Of a DNA stretch of 64,000 nt, positions 28,408 through 37,380 are shown one piece after another. The stretch spans positions 1-64,000 of the forward strand of contig NZ_MKIO01000030.1 of NCBI RefSeq assembly GCF_001938945.1, read 5' to 3'. A program made the translations under genes and the position numbers. This stretch comes from Xaviernesmea rhizosphaerae. GTDB lineage: Bacteria; Pseudomonadota; Alphaproteobacteria; Rhizobiales; Rhizobiaceae. Under the pieces are notes generated by a model. The model was not told the origin of the DNA. It searched no databases and saw only the letters and a list, made by a program, of their open reading frames with translations. Every line of letters starts with the position of its first letter. Within the stretch, counting starts at the first letter, position 1.

Positions 28408-29894
28408 TGTGCGCGCTTCTCCGCCTGTCGGCTCTCGCGGCCGTTCTGCTCTCGGTGCTTCCAGCCTTTGCCGCCGCGCCGGTGCGCCAGATCTATCTGA
28501 TCCAGAACTCCGGCTGGATGGAGCCCTACTTCCTCGATCCCCAGTCGCAATTCCTGAGCCTGGCCGAACGCCTGATCGACACGACCCAGCTCGAAGGGAT
28601 CGACATCACCGTCGCGAGCTTTAACCAGGAGGGCCAGCTGCCTGGCCATCATTCGCCCGAAGTGCTGCTGTCGGGCGCTTATGATCCGGCGGTGGTGCAG
28701 CGGGCGCTCGCCGGTCTCTCGGTGCCGCGCCGGCCGAACGGGCGCTATGCCGATGCCGATTTTCTCGGTGCGCTGCAGGTCACGCTCGGCGATCTCATGC
28801 AGGGCGGCGAAGGCATCATCTGGATGCTGAGCAACAACAAGAATTCCCCCAATAACGACCAGAACGTCGCCGACAACACCCGCGGTTTCTACGATCTCCT
28901 GCGCAATTCGCCCTTCATCACCCGCATCCTGGCCTATCCCCTGCCAATGCCGGTGACGGGGCCGAATTTCTCGGAAAAGGGCTTCATCGTCTATGGCATC
29001 GCCTATGGCGAGACAGCGGCCAGAGCGCTGGATGTGATCGCCGGCCCACATGCGCCCCTGCGCGGCGCCTTTGCCGATCCGCCCGTCTTCCTCAAGCCGA
29101 TAGAGCCGCAGACGCTGGAGCTGGAACTGGCCGGCCGGCAGGTGGACGAGGGTGCCAGCGTCGCCATGGAAAACGGCGTCGTCGTGGTCGATGGGCTCGA
29201 TGCCGAGGCGGGCTCCACGCTTGGTTTTTCAGGCCGGCTGCGCAATGTCGCCTACCCGAAGAAGATCGCCAGCGCACGGATCTCGGCCAACTGGAACACG
29301 GCGGCGGAGGGCGGCGGCGCGCTGGCCGTGACGCCTGAAAGCATCAGCCAGCTTGCCGCCGGCGCTGTCTCCGACCCGATCGACTTCACCCTGAGCGTTC
29401 CGGCGGCGGAGCGCCCGCCGGGCCTTGATGGTCTGTTTGCCACGCAGAAGACCGTCGATGGCGAAATGACCATCCTTCTCGGCGATCTTGCCTTCGATCT
29501 GGACGACGGCTTCGTCGAGAAGGCCGCAGCCGTCTTCGGCGGCGCGATGATGGGCGAGGGGCAGCGCAAGTTCGTCGAGCAGCAATTGCCCGCCATCTTC
29601 TTCGATTTCCGCAGCATCAGCACCAGCGTGACCACAGTGCCGATCCGCATGGTGTTCCACTTCTCCGCCTGGCCGCTCTACACAGCCGCAGCCAGCGGCG
29701 TCGTGCTTCTGGGCGGGCTGGCGGCGCTGGCCTTCCTGCTTCTGCGCGCGCGACCGCATCTCGTCGAGGTGGCCGGCCAGCGCCAGCGGCTGATGCTGAA
29801 GCCCGGCCAGACCCTGCAGGTCACCGGCGGCGACGGTCGGGCGCACAAGGTGCGCGGCCGTCTGTTCGGCCCGCCCTCCATCTCCGCAACATGA
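28407..29894 (+). CDS. Secreted, membrane-anchored protein with degenerate vWA-like domain
   Basis: The 495-residue product has a signal peptide (residues 1-23), a vWA-like N-terminal domain (about 27-230), a middle beta-rich region, a C-terminal membrane helix (about 417-445) and a cytoplasmic tail of about 50 residues. The first strand reads IYLIQNSGWM where a metal-binding vWA domain has DxSxS; only S-G is retained (D to Q, second S to W), so metal binding is doubtful. The tail may contact the cytosolic tubulin-like protein; inference. ATG 28407 overlaps the previous stop by one base. Confidence 0.8.
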   Translation: MCALLRLSALAAVLLSVLPAFAAAPVRQIYLIQNSGWMEPYFLDPQSQFLSLAERLIDTTQLEGIDITVASFNQEGQLPGHHSPEVLLSGAYDPAVVQRALAGLSVPRRPNGRYADADFLGALQVTLGDLMQGGEGIIWMLSNNKNSPNNDQNVADNTRGFYDLLRNSPFITRILAYPLPMPVTGPNFSEKGFIVYGIAYGETAARALDVIAGPHAPLRGAFADPPVFLKPIEPQTLELELAGRQVDEGASVAMENGVVVVDGLDAEAGSTLGFSGRLRNVAYPKKIASARISANWNTAAEGGGALAVTPESISQLAAGAVSDPIDFTLSVPAAERPPGLDGLFATQKTVDGEMTILLGDLAFDLDDGFVEKAAAVFGGAMMGEGQRKFVEQQLPAIFFDFRSISTSVTTVPIRMVFHFSAWPLYTAAASGVVLLGGLAALAFLLLRARPHLVEVAGQRQRLMLKPGQTLQVTGGDGRAHKVRGRLFGPPSISAT

Positions 29895-29935
29895 TCGCCC
29901 ATCCCCCTCTCCATCTCCGAGGAACGCGTCCCCTC

Positions 29936-30523
29936 ATGACCACGTCCCCGCTCGATTTCCCCAAAGGCGTCCACCCGGACGCAGCGATTGCCGCCGGTCT
30001 TCCTTATCAAGGAGGCGCGACCCTCGGCAGCCCTGCGCCAGCGCGCATCGAGATTGCCCAGTCCGGCGAATTCAAGATCCCCGCGCCCAAGGGCAACCAG
30101 GCGCCGGCCGCCGCCCCTGCGCCGGCCACGGCTGGGCCGACGTCGCCGGCCGCTCCCGTGCAGGCAGCGGCCCAAGCCGTCCAGCCGCCGATCCGCTTCG
30201 ACGCAATCTCCGCCCCGCCGATCAGCCCGGTGCAGATGGTTTCCGGCGGCGCGGCCTTCCTGCTCCTGGCCGTGCTCTTCCTCATGGTGAAGATTTCGAT
30301 CACCCGCAGCCTGCAGTCGCGCATGGCCGCGCCCGGCCCGGCGTCAGAGGCCGGCTGGATGTTCTTCGTCTGGGCGACCTTCACCGCGCTGTGCCTGATC
30401 ACGGCCTATATCGCCAATCTCTGGATGCGGCTGCCGGTCTCCATCCCCGCGGCGCTGCTCAGCCTGCTGCTCCTCGTGCTCTTCCTGCGCAAGCGCGCCG
30501 GCGCGCTTTCCACCCGCCGCTGA
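29936..30523 (+). CDS. Membrane protein with disordered N-terminus (tubulin-like cluster)
   Basis: The product has 195 residues. About 90 Ala/Pro-rich residues are followed by three membrane helices (around SGGAAFLLLAVLFLMVKIS, WMFFVWATFTALCLITAYIA and IPAALLSLLLLVLFL). ATG 29936 has GAGGA 12 bases upstream; an in-frame ATG at 29891 overlaps the previous stop (ATGA) and would add 15 residues, so the start is uncertain. No family was recognised. Position between the vWA-like and tubulin-like genes suggests a membrane partner. Confidence 0.75.
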   Translation: MTTSPLDFPKGVHPDAAIAAGLPYQGGATLGSPAPARIEIAQSGEFKIPAPKGNQAPAAAPAPATAGPTSPAAPVQAAAQAVQPPIRFDAISAPPISPVQMVSGGAAFLLLAVLFLMVKISITRSLQSRMAAPGPASEAGWMFFVWATFTALCLITAYIANLWMRLPVSIPAALLSLLLLVLFLRKRAGALSTRR

Positions 30524-30540
30524 TCCCCGAGGAGCTTGTC

Positions 30541-33500
30541 ATGGCCGACCCCCATCGTTCCGACCCTGCCCAGCGCGCACCCGAAGAGCGTCTCGACGTC
30601 ATGCCGACGGTGTTCGTCGCGCTTGGTGGCACGGGCAAGGAAATTCTGCTGCGCCTGCGCAGGCGCATCCTCCAGCACAACTGGTCGGGCAAGAGCCTGA
30701 TGAGCCTGGACGAATTCCCGCCCGCGCGCTTCGTCTATTTCGACACGGACACGGCCGAGGCGCGCGAGAGCGACAAGGCGGCCGCCACCGATCTCCTGGC
30801 CGGCCGCGTCGCCTTCAACAAGGCTGAGACGATCCAGTCGAAAGTCGATACCCGTCATTACATGACCGAGGTCGAGGGCGGCGTCTATCCGCAGATCGCC
30901 GAATGGCTGCCGTCCGGGCCGCTGGACAAGATCCAGAGCGAGAAGGGGGCCGGGCAGGTGCGTTGCATCTCGCGCCTCCTGTTCTTCGACAAGTATCCGA
31001 TCTTCATGAACCTGATGCGCACCATGGCCGAGCGCGTCACCCAGAACGTCACCAACGACCGGCTGCTGGAAAGCCTGGGTCTCAAGACCACGAAGAAGCT
31101 GCGCTTTGTCGTCGTCGGCTCCAGCGCCGGCGGCACCGGCTCGGGCTCCTTCATCGATGTCGGCTATGCGCTGAACTCGATGCGCTCGCCGCGTATCGAC
31201 CAGCTCGACCTGTTCCTGATGATGCCCGGCGGCTATCGCGACGCCAACAAGGACCGGGTCTTCGCCAACACCTTCGCCGCGCTTTCGGAGCTGGAATATT
31301 GCATGCGTGGCAATGCCTCGCCGTCTTACGTCCAGCGCTGGACCAGCCAGGACAGGCCCGAGCCGGGGGTGAAGACCCCTTACTCGGATGTCTATATCTT
31401 CGACCGGCAGAACATTGCCGGCGAAAATACCGGGGTGAAGGAAGACCTGTTCGACATGGTCGCCGATATCCTGTTCGAGGATTTCGGCTCCAGCGAATTC
31501 GCCAGCCAGAAGCGCACCGTCTCCGTCAACCAGCAGCAGCTGAAGTCGACCAACTATTTCCCCGAGCTCGGCTGGGCGCAGAGCGGCCTGTTCTTTTCCA
31601 AGGGCTATTCTGCCGTGGGCCAGACCACGCTGCTCTCCACCACCAGCATCCAGGTGGAGGAGAATCTGGCGCGCAACAATGGGCAGATGGTGCGCGCCTT
31701 CTTCGGCATGGCGGCCGACGGCACGCCCCGGCTCGCCACCAGCGAGGAGCGCGACCAGTTCCTGCAGGAGCGGCTGCGGCTTCGGCCCAAGGCCTATGTC
31801 AGCGATTACGATGCCCGCGCCCGCTTCGAGCATCCGTCGATCACCGATTACGATCTGGCCGATGTGCTCTTGATGCGCGCCGACAAGAGCGCGCTCGACG
31901 TGACGCTCGCCTCCGAGATCGAGCAGGACATTGCCAGCCTCATGGCGCGGGTTCAGGATCATCGCGCCTGGGTGGACGAGCTGCGCCATGTCGTGGAGAT
32001 GCGCCAGCGCGATGTCGACGGCCGCGTCGGCGAAGGTGCGACCTATGGACCGAAGGGCCTGGAGATCGCCCAGGCCCGCGACAGGCTGGAGGCGGTGCTG
32101 CTCAGCCGGGGGCTGGAGGAGGGCAGCCTGCGTGGCGAGCTGTACCGCATGCTCGACGACCAGGAGCGTGGCGGGCTGGAATATACGATCGATCTCGTGG
32201 CCAAGATCCAGGCGCGCATCGGCGAGTCCGGCACCGGCGTGCTGGCCCGGCTGCAGGAGGCGGAGGAAGCCTATGCCGCACGTGCCAACCGGCTGACGGC
32301 CGAGCAACTGCATGCCTCGATCGACCGCCTGCAGCAGGCCTCGCAAAGCAATTTTCTCTTCGGCGGCGGCGGGCGCAAGTCCTGCGAGAAATATCTGAGC
32401 CAGGCCCGCGACGACCTGATCGCGGCGCTGCAGGCCCGGCTGCACGCCATTGCCGTGCGCGAGGCGGCCGCATTGCTGCGCCGTACCGCCCTGTTCTTCG
32501 GCACGCCGCAGAACATCGACGATACGGGCGAGCCGCTCTGGAGCGGGCTGATCGGCGAGTTCCAGGCCGGCCGCCGCCGCGTCCGCCAGCTTCTCACCCT
32601 GATTGATGCCGACACCTCCCGGCTCAAGGACGCGCTGAAACGCGGCGATGGCGGCACCTTCTTCGTCATTGAGGATCGCGGTTTCGAGATCCGCCGCGAG
32701 ACGGCCGAGACGCATCTGGCCTGGGCGCGCGAGGCCTTCGACGGCATTGGCGGCTCGCGCGAGATCTTCCTGAAGCTCGAAAGCGATGACGGGCGGCTGG
32801 AGATCCTCAACCTGCTGCGCGCCGTGTCCAACAAGCGGCTGGGCGACACGCGCCAGCGCATCCCCTCCGTCGTCGAGGCGATGCGTTCGCTGCCCGTGCA
32901 GAGGCAGCAACGGCTGATCGAGCTGCTCGTCAACCGCGCCGCTCCCTGGATCGCGGGCGATTTCGGCCGCGGCTTCCGTCCCGGCAACGAGAACTACAAG
33001 ATGTTCATCGCCGTCGACGGCGCCAAGGCCTTCCGCGAGGAGTTCGATGAGATGGTGCGCGCCCGCTTACCATCCAACACCGGGCTAACCTCGGTTGCCT
33101 ATTATGAGTCCGGCGTGCCCGGCCGCATCGTCTGCTATTGCGAGCTCTCAGGCATCCCTCTCGACCTGATCGGCCCGATCCGCTCGGAATGGCAAGCCTC
33201 CTACCGATCCGAGCAGCGCAAGCCGGATGGCTATCCGCTGCACAATCACTGGGACTATCTGCGCTTTCCCGATCCGATCGTTCCCAATCCGCGGGAGCTT
33301 GAGGAACTGGTCGATCGGCTGAAGTTCTTCCTCAGATCCGTGATGCTCGGAACCTTGCGCTTTCGCGCGGAAACGGCGGACCGCAGCAGGCCAGGCCAGA
33401 CCCGCCAGCCCGGCTATTGGATGGAGGAAAAGCGCAACCAGTGGGATCTGGTCGGCAATGAGCGGCGCTTGCGCCGGCTCGGCTTCATGGACAATCATCG

Positions 33501-34263
33501 CGAGCTTCTGGAACAGCAGCTGCGCCGCATCGAAGGCGGCCTTGGCCGGCTGCAGTTCTTTGCGCTTGCGGCGCTCGCCCGCTGGTATGCCGACCGCGTC
33601 TATACGCCGCGCACCGAGGAGGTGAACGGCGCGCATCAGCGCCGGGGCGGCATCGGCCATCATGCTGCGCGCGAGCTGGAAAAGACCTTCCTGCAGCAGG
33701 GACGGGCGACGCTGGGGAGCCTGCCGGTGGGGCTGATCGAGGCGGAGGCACTCGACCGGCTCTGTGACCGCATCGAGGACTGGACGGCCTCCCTTCCCGG
33801 CACGGCCGAGGATGTCGACGACAGCGAGGTCGGACGCGGGCCGGATCTGCCGGCAGAACTGCGCGCGACCGACAAGCGTGGCGTCGTCTGGGAGGCGTTC
33901 ACAGCCGAGGCGCTGGGGATGCTCCTCCAGCCGCAGGTCGCCCCCATGGCCATCCCCGAGCCGCAGCTGGCGCTGCCGGCGCCGGTGGCGGCCATTCCCG
34001 TCTTTGCCGTCGCGCCGGCCCCTCCGCCACCCCCGGCCGCCGCCCAGCGCTTCTGGCTGTTCAACCAGCAGGGGCAGGTGGCCGGCCCCTATGATGCCGC
34101 GGCCTTCCGTATGCTGGCCGATCTCGGGCAGCTGAAGGCGGAGATGAAGGTCTGCCCCGAGGGCGGACAGGCCTGGCAGGCCGTCGGCGAGATCCCGCTT
34201 CTGGCCGCGCTTCTGGTGGCGCCCGTGGCGGCAGCGCCGCCCCCGCCACCCCCATTTGCATGA
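30541..34263 (+). CDS. Large tubulin/FtsZ-superfamily protein with C-terminal GYF-like domain
   Basis: The 1240-residue cytosolic protein has the Tubulin_2 (FtsZ-like) pattern: MPTVFVALGGTGKEILLRLR (residues 21-40) as first strand and phosphate loop, and the tubulin signature SAGGTGSGS at 195-203. Both imply GTP binding. Long helical, partly coiled-coil regions follow (about 480-680). The end is a Pro-rich linker and a GYF_2-type domain (about 1170-1225, FWLFNQQGQVAGPYDAAAF). Such proteins occur with vWA and membrane proteins and are predicted membrane-remodelling factors. ATG 30541 has GAGGAG seven bases upstream. Confidence 0.85.
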   Translation: MADPHRSDPAQRAPEERLDVMPTVFVALGGTGKEILLRLRRRILQHNWSGKSLMSLDEFPPARFVYFDTDTAEARESDKAAATDLLAGRVAFNKAETIQSKVDTRHYMTEVEGGVYPQIAEWLPSGPLDKIQSEKGAGQVRCISRLLFFDKYPIFMNLMRTMAERVTQNVTNDRLLESLGLKTTKKLRFVVVGSSAGGTGSGSFIDVGYALNSMRSPRIDQLDLFLMMPGGYRDANKDRVFANTFAALSELEYCMRGNASPSYVQRWTSQDRPEPGVKTPYSDVYIFDRQNIAGENTGVKEDLFDMVADILFEDFGSSEFASQKRTVSVNQQQLKSTNYFPELGWAQSGLFFSKGYSAVGQTTLLSTTSIQVEENLARNNGQMVRAFFGMAADGTPRLATSEERDQFLQERLRLRPKAYVSDYDARARFEHPSITDYDLADVLLMRADKSALDVTLASEIEQDIASLMARVQDHRAWVDELRHVVEMRQRDVDGRVGEGATYGPKGLEIAQARDRLEAVLLSRGLEEGSLRGELYRMLDDQERGGLEYTIDLVAKIQARIGESGTGVLARLQEAEEAYAARANRLTAEQLHASIDRLQQASQSNFLFGGGGRKSCEKYLSQARDDLIAALQARLHAIAVREAAALLRRTALFFGTPQNIDDTGEPLWSGLIGEFQAGRRRVRQLLTLIDADTSRLKDALKRGDGGTFFVIEDRGFEIRRETAETHLAWAREAFDGIGGSREIFLKLESDDGRLEILNLLRAVSNKRLGDTRQRIPSVVEAMRSLPVQRQQRLIELLVNRAAPWIAGDFGRGFRPGNENYKMFIAVDGAKAFREEFDEMVRARLPSNTGLTSVAYYESGVPGRIVCYCELSGIPLDLIGPIRSEWQASYRSEQRKPDGYPLHNHWDYLRFPDPIVPNPRELEELVDRLKFFLRSVMLGTLRFRAETADRSRPGQTRQPGYWMEEKRNQWDLVGNERRLRRLGFMDNHRELLEQQLRRIEGGLGRLQFFALAALARWYADRVYTPRTEEVNGAHQRRGGIGHHAARELEKTFLQQGRATLGSLPVGLIEAEALDRLCDRIEDWTASLPGTAEDVDDSEVGRGPDLPAELRATDKRGVVWEAFTAEALGMLLQPQVAPMAIPEPQLALPAPVAAIPVFAVAPAPPPPPAAAQRFWLFNQQGQVAGPYDAAAFRMLADLGQLKAEMKVCPEGGQAWQAVGEIPLLAALLVAPVAAAPPPPPPFA

Positions 34264-34278
34264 CCCCGCATTGCCGGA

Positions 34279-34308
34279 AGCATCGGACCGGTTTTCCGGC
34301 CTGATGCT
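34279..34308. repeat. Short hairpin related to the GAGCATCGGAC repeat family
   Basis: AGCATCGGACCGG, a TTTT loop and CCGGCCTGATGCT form an imperfect 13-bp stem. The arms match the ends and centre of the four longer copies in this window, so it looks like an internally deleted copy. It lies 15 bases after the tubulin-like gene and may end or attenuate that transcript before the lipoprotein gene. Confidence 0.55.
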
Positions 34309-34341
34309 CCTGCCCTGCATTCAAAGAGAGAGGGACTGTCC

Positions 34342-34770
34342 ATGATGAGCAAGACCACCCGCGCGATCGCCGCTTTCGGCCTGATCGTCGCACTTTTGCC
34401 GGGCTGCCAGTCGGTCGGGCCGAACACGGCCGTGGGCGCGGGCCTGGGCGCCGCCCTTGGCGGCCTCGGCTGCGCCGCCGTCGGCGGGCGCGCCGGCGCC
34501 TGCCTGGCGATCGCCACCGCCGGCGCAATCATCGGCGGGGCGATCGGCGCCCAGATCGACGAGCGTGACCGGGCCGAGCGCGAGGCGGCGCTGCGGCGTG
34601 CCGCGCGCGAGAACCGCCGGGTGTCCTGGCGCGGCTCGAAGACCGGCAACCGCGGCACGATCACGCCCCTGCGCGCCGTGGTCCAGAACGGCCGAAACTG
34701 CCAGATGGTGCAGGAAACCTATTTCAAGGATGGGGAACCGGTGAGCGGCCAGACCACCGTCTGCTCGTGA
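34342..34770 (+). CDS. Glycine-zipper lipoprotein
   Basis: The 142-residue product has a lipoprotein signal with lipobox LLPGC (Cys about residue 22), a Gly/Ala-rich zipper (about 31-75, GAGLGAALGGLGCAAVGG and GAIIGGAIGAQIDERDRAE) and a C-terminal segment with two cysteines (NCQMVQE, TTVCS) similar to 17-kDa-antigen/SmpA-type surface proteins. It is probably anchored in the outer membrane. Its stop overlaps the protease start. Confidence 0.82.
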   Translation: MMSKTTRAIAAFGLIVALLPGCQSVGPNTAVGAGLGAALGGLGCAAVGGRAGACLAIATAGAIIGGAIGAQIDERDRAEREAALRRAARENRRVSWRGSKTGNRGTITPLRAVVQNGRNCQMVQETYFKDGEPVSGQTTVCS

Positions 34771-35540
34771 TGGCAGGGCACGGCTTGGCGCCGCCGGCCG
34801 CTAAAGGCGCGAATGGCCGCGTTCCCAGCACGAGGCATAAGCCCAAGACGCAGCCTTGCGCGATCGCGACGGCACGTGTCCTTACCTTTGTCGCCCTGCT
34901 CACGCCCTTGCAGGCCTGCTCCCAACCGGAGGGCGGCTTGCTCGAAAAGTCCTATCGGGAAGCGGCGCGCACGCCGCTTCCCGCGGGCGCGATCGCCGTC
35001 GGCACTGGCTTCTTCATCGCGCCCGATAAGGTGATGACCAGCGCCCATGTGATCGCCGGCTGTGACACGATCATCGTCGAAAACGGCCGGCTGGAGCCGG
35101 CGTCCGCCCGCGTAGCCGCGCAGGACCGGCGCCGCGATGCCGCCGTGCTCAAGGTGCAGGCGGTGGCGCCGTCCGTCCTGTCGCTCGGCGAGGATTCCGG
35201 GCGGGGAGCCTTGCGGATCCTGGGCTATGGTGTCGGCGAGACCGGCCGCATGCCGGCGGACATGCGCGAGGCCGCTCGGCTGAAGGGCTCGCCGCCGGGC
35301 GCGCTGGCAGTGTCGGCCCGGGTGTCGGCGGGCTTTTCCGGTGCGCCGATCCTGGAGGCAGGCGGCAGGGTGATCGGCATTCTGAGCGGCCGGCTGAACG
35401 AGGGGGAGGGCCGGGATCAGGCCGACATCATCGCCTCGCCGGTGGCCGGGCTGAGCGCCGCGCTCCGGGGCCATGCCGATGCGCGGGGACAGAAGCAGGG
35501 CGCCGCTGAAGGCGCTGTCGTCAAGGTCAGCTGCCAATGA
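34770..35540 (+). CDS. Trypsin-like serine protease, probably exported
   Basis: The product has 256 residues. A hydrophobic segment ending LTPLQAC (about residues 36-50) preceded by a long basic region suggests a signal, possibly lipoprotein-type, with an unusually long n-region. The triad can be traced: His in TSAHVIAG, Asp in RRDAAVLKV, Ser in SAGFSGAPIL. The serine motif is GFSGAP rather than GDSGGP, as in DegP/HtrA-like and viral-type members. There is no PDZ domain. ATG 34770 shares a base with the previous stop; a GTG one codon earlier is possible. Confidence 0.8.
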   Translation: MAGHGLAPPAAKGANGRVPSTRHKPKTQPCAIATARVLTFVALLTPLQACSQPEGGLLEKSYREAARTPLPAGAIAVGTGFFIAPDKVMTSAHVIAGCDTIIVENGRLEPASARVAAQDRRRDAAVLKVQAVAPSVLSLGEDSGRGALRILGYGVGETGRMPADMREAARLKGSPPGALAVSARVSAGFSGAPILEAGGRVIGILSGRLNEGEGRDQADIIASPVAGLSAALRGHADARGQKQGAAEGAVVKVSCQ

Positions 35541-36214
35541 TCGCACGCGTCATCGCCGTTCTCCTCGCCTGCCTGGTTCTCGCGGTCCTGCCGCAGACGC
35601 TGCGCGCGCAGGAAGGGCTCACCCCCTCCGAGCGGGGGGAGATGGAGGCTGCCATCGACATGGCGATCAAGACGCAGCCCTCCGGCACGCCCGTGCGCAA
35701 GCCGCTCTCGGAGCGCACGGCCATGACCATCATTCCCGAAAAGGCCACCTCCGGCCGCAGCGGCGGCATCTGCAATAGCTGCACCGATCCCTGCCGGCAG
35801 TTCAGCCTGCAGATCGATACCGATGGCGGCGCCGTGATGTCGATCTATCAGGGTCGCAAATGCATGATCGCGCAGGCGCGCGATCCACATACCGCCCCCT
35901 GGGCCTATGCCGAGCCGCTGCGGCTGGTCGCCACCGAGCGCGCGATCGCACCCGCGCTGCTGGCCATGCTGCGCAGCGATCTTGTTGCGCTGCAATATCT
36001 GTCGCCCGGCGAAGACGCTCCGTCATCGCGCGTGATGGCGGCGCTCGATGCCTTTCGCGCCGATGCCTTCCTTTCCGGCCGCGTCGGCCAGGCGGTCGGC
36101 GATATCGATGTCGTTACCTTGAAGAACACGCTGGCGCGCTCGCGCATACCGGCCATGGACGGATGCGCACAGGCCGCCGCCGCCGCGCGGGCCTGCGGCG
36201 CTCTCGGCGGATAG
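35537..36214 (+). CDS. Secreted protein of unknown function (tubulin-like cluster)
   Basis: The 225-residue product has a signal peptide (residues 1-24, ending TLRA) and then a low-complexity start. A cysteine cluster (GGICNSCTDPCRQF, about residues 76-89) and two late cysteines (MDGCAQA, RACGALGG) suggest disulfides or metal binding. No family was recognised. It overlaps the protease stop (ATGA), so it is probably a substrate, inhibitor or partner of the protease, though nothing in the sequence proves this. Confidence 0.75.
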   Translation: MIARVIAVLLACLVLAVLPQTLRAQEGLTPSERGEMEAAIDMAIKTQPSGTPVRKPLSERTAMTIIPEKATSGRSGGICNSCTDPCRQFSLQIDTDGGAVMSIYQGRKCMIAQARDPHTAPWAYAEPLRLVATERAIAPALLAMLRSDLVALQYLSPGEDAPSSRVMAALDAFRADAFLSGRVGQAVGDIDVVTLKNTLARSRIPAMDGCAQAAAAARACGALGG

Positions 36215-36324
36215 GCCGCTGCCTGTCGCGCCTCCCTGCATGGTGCTGTATTCGCCGCACAGCCGCTTGCGCCGGCGCGTGAAATTCTTCATCAAAGGCG
36301 CGGTTTCCATCCGAGGACTGCGCC

Positions 36325-37266
36325 TTGATCGCCTGTTTCGACATTGGCGGCTCCGCCATCAAGGCGGCCTATGCCGCCGCGCCCGATCGACTGACCATCG
36401 GCGCGCGCGTGCCGACGCCGCTCGACAGTTTCGACGGCTTTGCCGATGCGATCGCCGGTCTCTGCCGGGCGCATCCGGGCGCGATCGCGGCCATCTCGAT
36501 TTCGATTGCCGGCGTGGTGGATCCGCGCAACGGTCGGCTGACCTGCGCCAATATTCCCTGCATCAATGGCCGTACGATCGCGGCGGACCTCTCCGCCCGG
36601 CTCGGCCTGCCGGTGTTCATCGCCAATGATGCCGATTGCTTCGCGCTTGCCGAAGCGCTTCTCGGCGCCGGCGCGGGCCATGACAATGTCTTCGGCGTGA
36701 TCCTGGGAACGGGCGTCGGCGGCGCACTCGTGATCGACGGGCGCATCGTCACCGGCGCCGGAGGGTTTGCCGGGGAGTGGGGCCATGGCCAGGCGCTCGC
36801 CACCGAGGTGGGCGAACCGCCGCGCCGCATCGGTCATTTCGCCTGCGGCTGCGGCCAGAAGGGCTGTGTCGATACGCTCGGCGGCGCGCGCGGGCTGGAG
36901 CGTCTGCATGGGGCGCTGGGCGGCGCGCCGGCGGACAGCCATGCGATCCTCGCCGCCTGGAGGGCGGGCGATGGCGAGGCCGCGCGCACAATCGACGCCT
37001 ATCTGGAACTCGTCGCCCCGCCTCTGGCCCTGACACTCAACATCACCGGCGCGTCGATCGTGCCGGTCGGCGGTGGCCTCGCCAATGCCTGGGACCTGAT
37101 GGAGGCGCTCGATGCCGCCGTGCGCGCCCGCGTGCTGCGCCAGGTGGACCACCCGCTTCTGGTGCGCGCGGCACTTTCGACCGAGCCGGGGCTGACGGGC
37201 GCAGCCCTTCTCGGCTTCCAGGAACTGGCAGCGCGCAGCTCGGCCGTGCCCGGCGCGCAGGCGTGA
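36325..37266 (+). CDS. ROK-family sugar kinase, probably N-acetylglucosamine kinase
   Basis: The 313-residue product has the N-terminal phosphate motif DIGGSAIKAA, the catalytic segment ANDADCFALAE and ILGTGVGGALV, and the ROK zinc motif CGCGQKGCVDT (about residues 173-183). These fit NagK-type kinases that phosphorylate GlcNAc; glucose or N-acetylmannosamine are alternatives. The start is TTG 36325, supported by GAGGA ten bases upstream. Confidence 0.88.
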   Translation: MIACFDIGGSAIKAAYAAAPDRLTIGARVPTPLDSFDGFADAIAGLCRAHPGAIAAISISIAGVVDPRNGRLTCANIPCINGRTIAADLSARLGLPVFIANDADCFALAEALLGAGAGHDNVFGVILGTGVGGALVIDGRIVTGAGGFAGEWGHGQALATEVGEPPRRIGHFACGCGQKGCVDTLGGARGLERLHGALGGAPADSHAILAAWRAGDGEAARTIDAYLELVAPPLALTLNITGASIVPVGGGLANAWDLMEALDAAVRARVLRQVDHPLLVRAALSTEPGLTGAALLGFQELAARSSAVPGAQA

Positions 37267-37380
37267 CGCGACAGGGCCGCGCTGGTGGCGGAGGCAGCCT
37301 GTCCCCGGCGGATACGACCTCTTCGCGTCGGCAGGACAATGTCGGGATCGCGCCGGCAGTACCGGGCTGCGGTCGGCCAC

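Noticed and set aside
30541..34263. Tubulin-like gene as a phage or plasmid TubZ/PhuZ protein
   Set aside because: TubZ and PhuZ are short (about 320-480 residues). This protein is over 1200 residues with a GYF-like end and vWA/membrane neighbours; no phage or partition genes are present.
30541..34263. Tubulin-like gene as a second cell-division FtsZ
   Set aside because: Only the GTP-binding motifs are shared; length, domain layout and neighbours differ and no division genes are nearby.
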